NCBI GenBank assembly: GCA_945873875.1
Contig: CAMCER010000039.1
Span: 1-6,867, forward strand
DNA: 6,867 nt
Reading direction: 5' to 3'
Source of the DNA: an uncultured Clostridia bacterium
GTDB taxonomy: Bacteria; Bacillota_A; Clostridia; Peptostreptococcales; Anaerovoracaceae
The notes under the pieces were generated by a model. It saw only the letters and a program-made list of their open reading frames with translations. It was not told the origin of the DNA and ran no database searches. Shown here piece after piece: positions 4,613-6,867 of the stretch; position 1 is the stretch's first letter, and every line of letters starts with the position of its first letter. Both the position numbers and the translations under genes were made by a program.

Positions 4613-6867
4613 TACTGAACGGGCAGCACAGTATGTACTCTAGTCACAGCCCCTTCCTCTAATTCCAAACCGATGGCTCCCTGTTCATCGTTTCTGCAGA
4701 CCGGTATGCTTCGCGCTCTGAGTTTTTCAAGTACATCCTTTGAAGGATGCCCGTAATTGTTTTTCCCCACCTGGATGACTGCGATTTCCGGATCAACAGT
4801 ATCAAGAAACTGATCTCCTGTACTGTAACGGCTGCCATGATGCCCTACCTTGAGGATGTCGCATCTCAAAGCGGACTCAGCCTTAGAAGCAGCTGACTGC
4901 TCTCTCATGACCTGATCTTCTCCATCAAAGCCTATATCTCCTGTCATCATCAGACTTGTGCCTTTATATGTTCCCTTTATGAGCAGACTTTTCTTGTTCT
5001 CGTCCTCCTCATCCGCAGCCAGGCGCTCATATTCCTCCCGGCTTCTTGCAGACGGCGCAAGGATCCTGAATTCCGCATCTCCGACCCTGAGCCTGCTCCC
5101 GGCGGTGACATAGATGATATCCTCTTTTTCAAGGCCGCATTCCCTGAGGATCTCATCCTCAGCTACTTTATATCCCTCATAGACACAGAGCTTTCTTACC
5201 ATGCCCTGCCTGCAGATCGATCTGATGCCGTCATAGTGATCAGTGTGAAGATGTGTCACTATGGCCAGGTCTATGACAGATGTTCCGTTCTTCAGAAGAT
5301 ACGGCTTCAGGACTTTTTTTCCAACATCGTAATCGGCCTTGCCACCTCCATCGATGAGGACGTTATACCTTCTTCCTCCTGTGATGACATTGCTTTCCCC
5401 TCCTATCCTCATGTGCATGCAGTCCCCCTGCCCCACATCGACGAAAATCACATCTGCATCTGAAAACCCTTCATCTACCGCACCGGCTGCGCCTATGGAT
5501 ATCACTGCTGCCGCAGCCAGGATGCATAATAAAGAGGACCACTTTTTTCGAAGCCTCATTATCAGAACGAGCTCTGATGCAAGGATAAAAAAACCCGCAT
5601 AAAAGATCCACACAGCCCAGACTTTCGGGGATGCTGCATCAAATGTCAGGTATCCCGGTCTGTAGGCAGCTTCATTGATACCTGTCAGGGCATCAGTGCA
5701 CAGAGAAAAGAAGCGGCAGCCTGCCTCACTTGCTAAAGAAGGAATGATGTTTATCACGACCATGGTGAAGACTCCAACCGGCACCATTACCCCGGCCAGC
5801 ATAATAACAAGAGGATTGATGAGAAATGCAGCCAGCGAAACGTAGTTGAAGACAAAGGCGGTATACGGGAGCATCACCATCTGAAAAAGCAGCATGAAAA
5901 GGATATTCCCTTTTAACCCTTTCTCCGTAAACGGGGTGAGAGCTGAGATAACGGTGACAGCAAGAAAAGACATCTGAAAACCTGTGTTGTATATCTGCAT
6001 GGGATCTGCGAAAAGGACGATGATCGCAGTAAGGGCTGCTGCGCTCATTATGTCGTATCTCCTGTATAAAAGCTGTGCGATGAGGTGCAGGATTATCATG
6101 ATAACTGCTCTGACCACCGACGGTGAAAAGTCAGCCAGAAAGCAGTAAAACACCAGAAATGAGGCGACAAATGCAGTAAACGCGCCTCTCTTCCGCCCAC
6201 GCCATAAAAAGCTGAGAAAAGCATAAACAGCGCCTATATGAAGGCCGCTGACAGCGAGTATATGGGCAGTGCCGTTCTTCTGAAATCTCTCATATTCATC
6301 TTCATCCAGGCCGGATCTGTCCCCGAAAAGCATGGCCTGTGCCATAGCCGCAGTGTCTTCGTCAGTATATTCCTCCATGCTGCTTATGAAACGGCTGCGG
6401 AGCCGGGATGCAAAAAATCTGACGTGGTCTTTCACAGGGCCTGCTTTTAGGGAATCAGGCTCCCCTTTCATAGTCACATATATCTTCTGAGTCATCAGAT
6501 GTTTTCTGTAATCAAAAGTCCCCGGGTTTCTGTGCTCTGCTGGAAGGGATAATTCACCAGCCACAGATATTTCACTGCCCGGATCAGGCCGGGCCTTCCC
6601 CTGCATAAAAGGAGTCTGAGATCCGTAAGGCGCATACAGATCAACGATAAGCCTCTCATCCCTTTTCAGCAGTGTTTCGCCGATCTCTCCTGCTTTCTGG
6701 TTTTCTGATGCTTCACCGACCCCGCCTGCTGCCTGGCTTTCTGATGTTTCAACTGCTGCTCCTCTTGCCTCAGAGAAGCTCTGCACCCGAACAGTAAGCT
6801 GCAGATGCTTTTCAGACTTTTCTCGTGCAGAAAGAAGAGTGCCGCTGACTCTGACTTTTTCGCCTTC
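4612..6867 (-). CDS. comEC: ComEC/Rec2 DNA-uptake channel protein, 5'-truncated by window edge
   Basis: The frame is open through the right edge, so 751 residues are visible and the true start lies outside. A GTG at 6786 is internal, because the codons before it continue the soluble N-terminal (OB-like, DUF4131-type) domain with EGEKVRVSGTLL. Numbered from the first visible residue, the Competence membrane domain carries HILAVSGLHIG (202-212), SPSVVRAVIM (248-257) and YNTGFQMSFLAV (293-304), with multiple hydrophobic helices. The C-terminal metallo-beta-lactamase domain has DVGQGD (477-482), VLIDGG (503-508), HLHTDH (539-544), MMTGD (640-644), LKVGHHGS (672-679) and NNYGHPS (703-709). By family it conducts single-stranded DNA across the membrane, and the C-terminal domain is thought to act as a nuclease on the strand not imported. 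All metal-site motifs are intact. No other competence gene is visible. Oddities are a small duplicated insertion (see the repeat at 6679-6750) and an extra gene between it and holA. Confidence 0.95.
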   Translation of the reverse strand, partial: EGEKVRVSGTLLSAREKSEKHLQLTVRVQSFSEARGAAVETSESQAAGGVGEASENQKAGEIGETLLKRDERLIVDLYAPYGSQTPFMQGKARPDPGSEISVAGELSLPAEHRNPGTFDYRKHLMTQKIYVTMKGEPDSLKAGPVKDHVRFFASRLRSRFISSMEEYTDEDTAAMAQAMLFGDRSGLDEDEYERFQKNGTAHILAVSGLHIGAVYAFLSFLWRGRKRGAFTAFVASFLVFYCFLADFSPSVVRAVIMIILHLIAQLLYRRYDIMSAAALTAIIVLFADPMQIYNTGFQMSFLAVTVISALTPFTEKGLKGNILFMLLFQMVMLPYTAFVFNYVSLAAFLINPLVIMLAGVMVPVGVFTMVVINIIPSLASEAGCRFFSLCTDALTGINEAAYRPGYLTFDAASPKVWAVWIFYAGFFILASELVLIMRLRKKWSSLLCILAAAAVISIGAAGAVDEGFSDADVIFVDVGQGDCMHMRIGGESNVITGGRRYNVLIDGGGKADYDVGKKVLKPYLLKNGTSVIDLAIVTHLHTDHYDGIRSICRQGMVRKLCVYEGYKVAEDEILRECGLEKEDIIYVTAGSRLRVGDAEFRILAPSARSREEYERLAADEEDENKKSLLIKGTYKGTSLMMTGDIGFDGEDQVMREQSAASKAESALRCDILKVGHHGSRYSTGDQFLDTVDPEIAVIQVGKNNYGHPSKDVLEKLRARSIPVCRNDEQGAIGLELEEGAVTRVHTVLPVQ
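6679..6750 (-). repeat. comEC: Two in-frame 36-bp tandem repeats within comEC
   Basis: Two adjacent 36-bp units (6750-6715 and 6714-6679) match at 28 of 36 positions and encode ETSESQAAGGVG and EASENQKAGEIG. A third, degenerate start (ETLLKRDE) follows. They lie in a loop of the soluble N-terminal domain, add a Glu/Ser/Gly/Ala-rich linker and keep the reading frame. Confidence 0.8.

Noticed and set aside
4612..6786. Start of comEC at the GTG at 6786
   Set aside because: The same frame stays open to the window edge and the upstream 27 codons continue the expected N-terminal domain, so the gene is truncated rather than starting here.

Overview
The window looks like chromosomal DNA from an anaerobic, Clostridia-like member of the Bacillota. 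The base composition is moderate, Shine-Dalgarno sites are purine-rich, and the housekeeping proteins (ComEC, HolA, thiamine pyrophosphokinase, a TagO/WecA-type transferase) have a Firmicutes flavour. The family or genus cannot be fixed from the sequence alone.

Layout, right to left on the minus strand. A 5'-truncated comEC (DNA-uptake channel) enters from the right edge and ends at 4612. It is followed by an AT-rich leader of about 260 bp and a gene for a PD-(D/E)XK-nuclease-like protein (4351-3518). Next comes holA (DNA polymerase III delta subunit, 3341-2271), which has its own good sigma-A-type promoter. A small GyrI-like-domain ORF (2251-1781) follows 19 bp later. On the plus strand, a complete thiamine pyrophosphokinase gene (thiN, 1139-1795) converges on that small ORF, with a 15-bp overlap at the 3' ends. 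At the left, a TagO/WecA-type polyprenyl-phosphate sugar-1-phosphate transferase starts at 993 on the minus strand and runs off the window. It is divergent from thiN across a 145-bp promoter region.

Most of the window is housekeeping. comEC and holA are usually neighbours in Firmicutes, so the nuclease-like gene and its leader look like an accessory insertion that has split the pair. The leader is the most unusual part. The 8-mer TGTACATT occurs four times on the minus strand at near-constant spacing (83, 81 and 83 bp), the last copy inside the nuclease-like gene. The copies can be read as Met-Tyr-Ile start regions, and the most upstream one opens a 24-codon ORF with a good ribosome binding site. 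The leader also contains inverted repeats that could form mutually exclusive RNA stems. What this module does is unknown. It could be an autoregulated defence or mobile nuclease, or a decayed array of gene starts.
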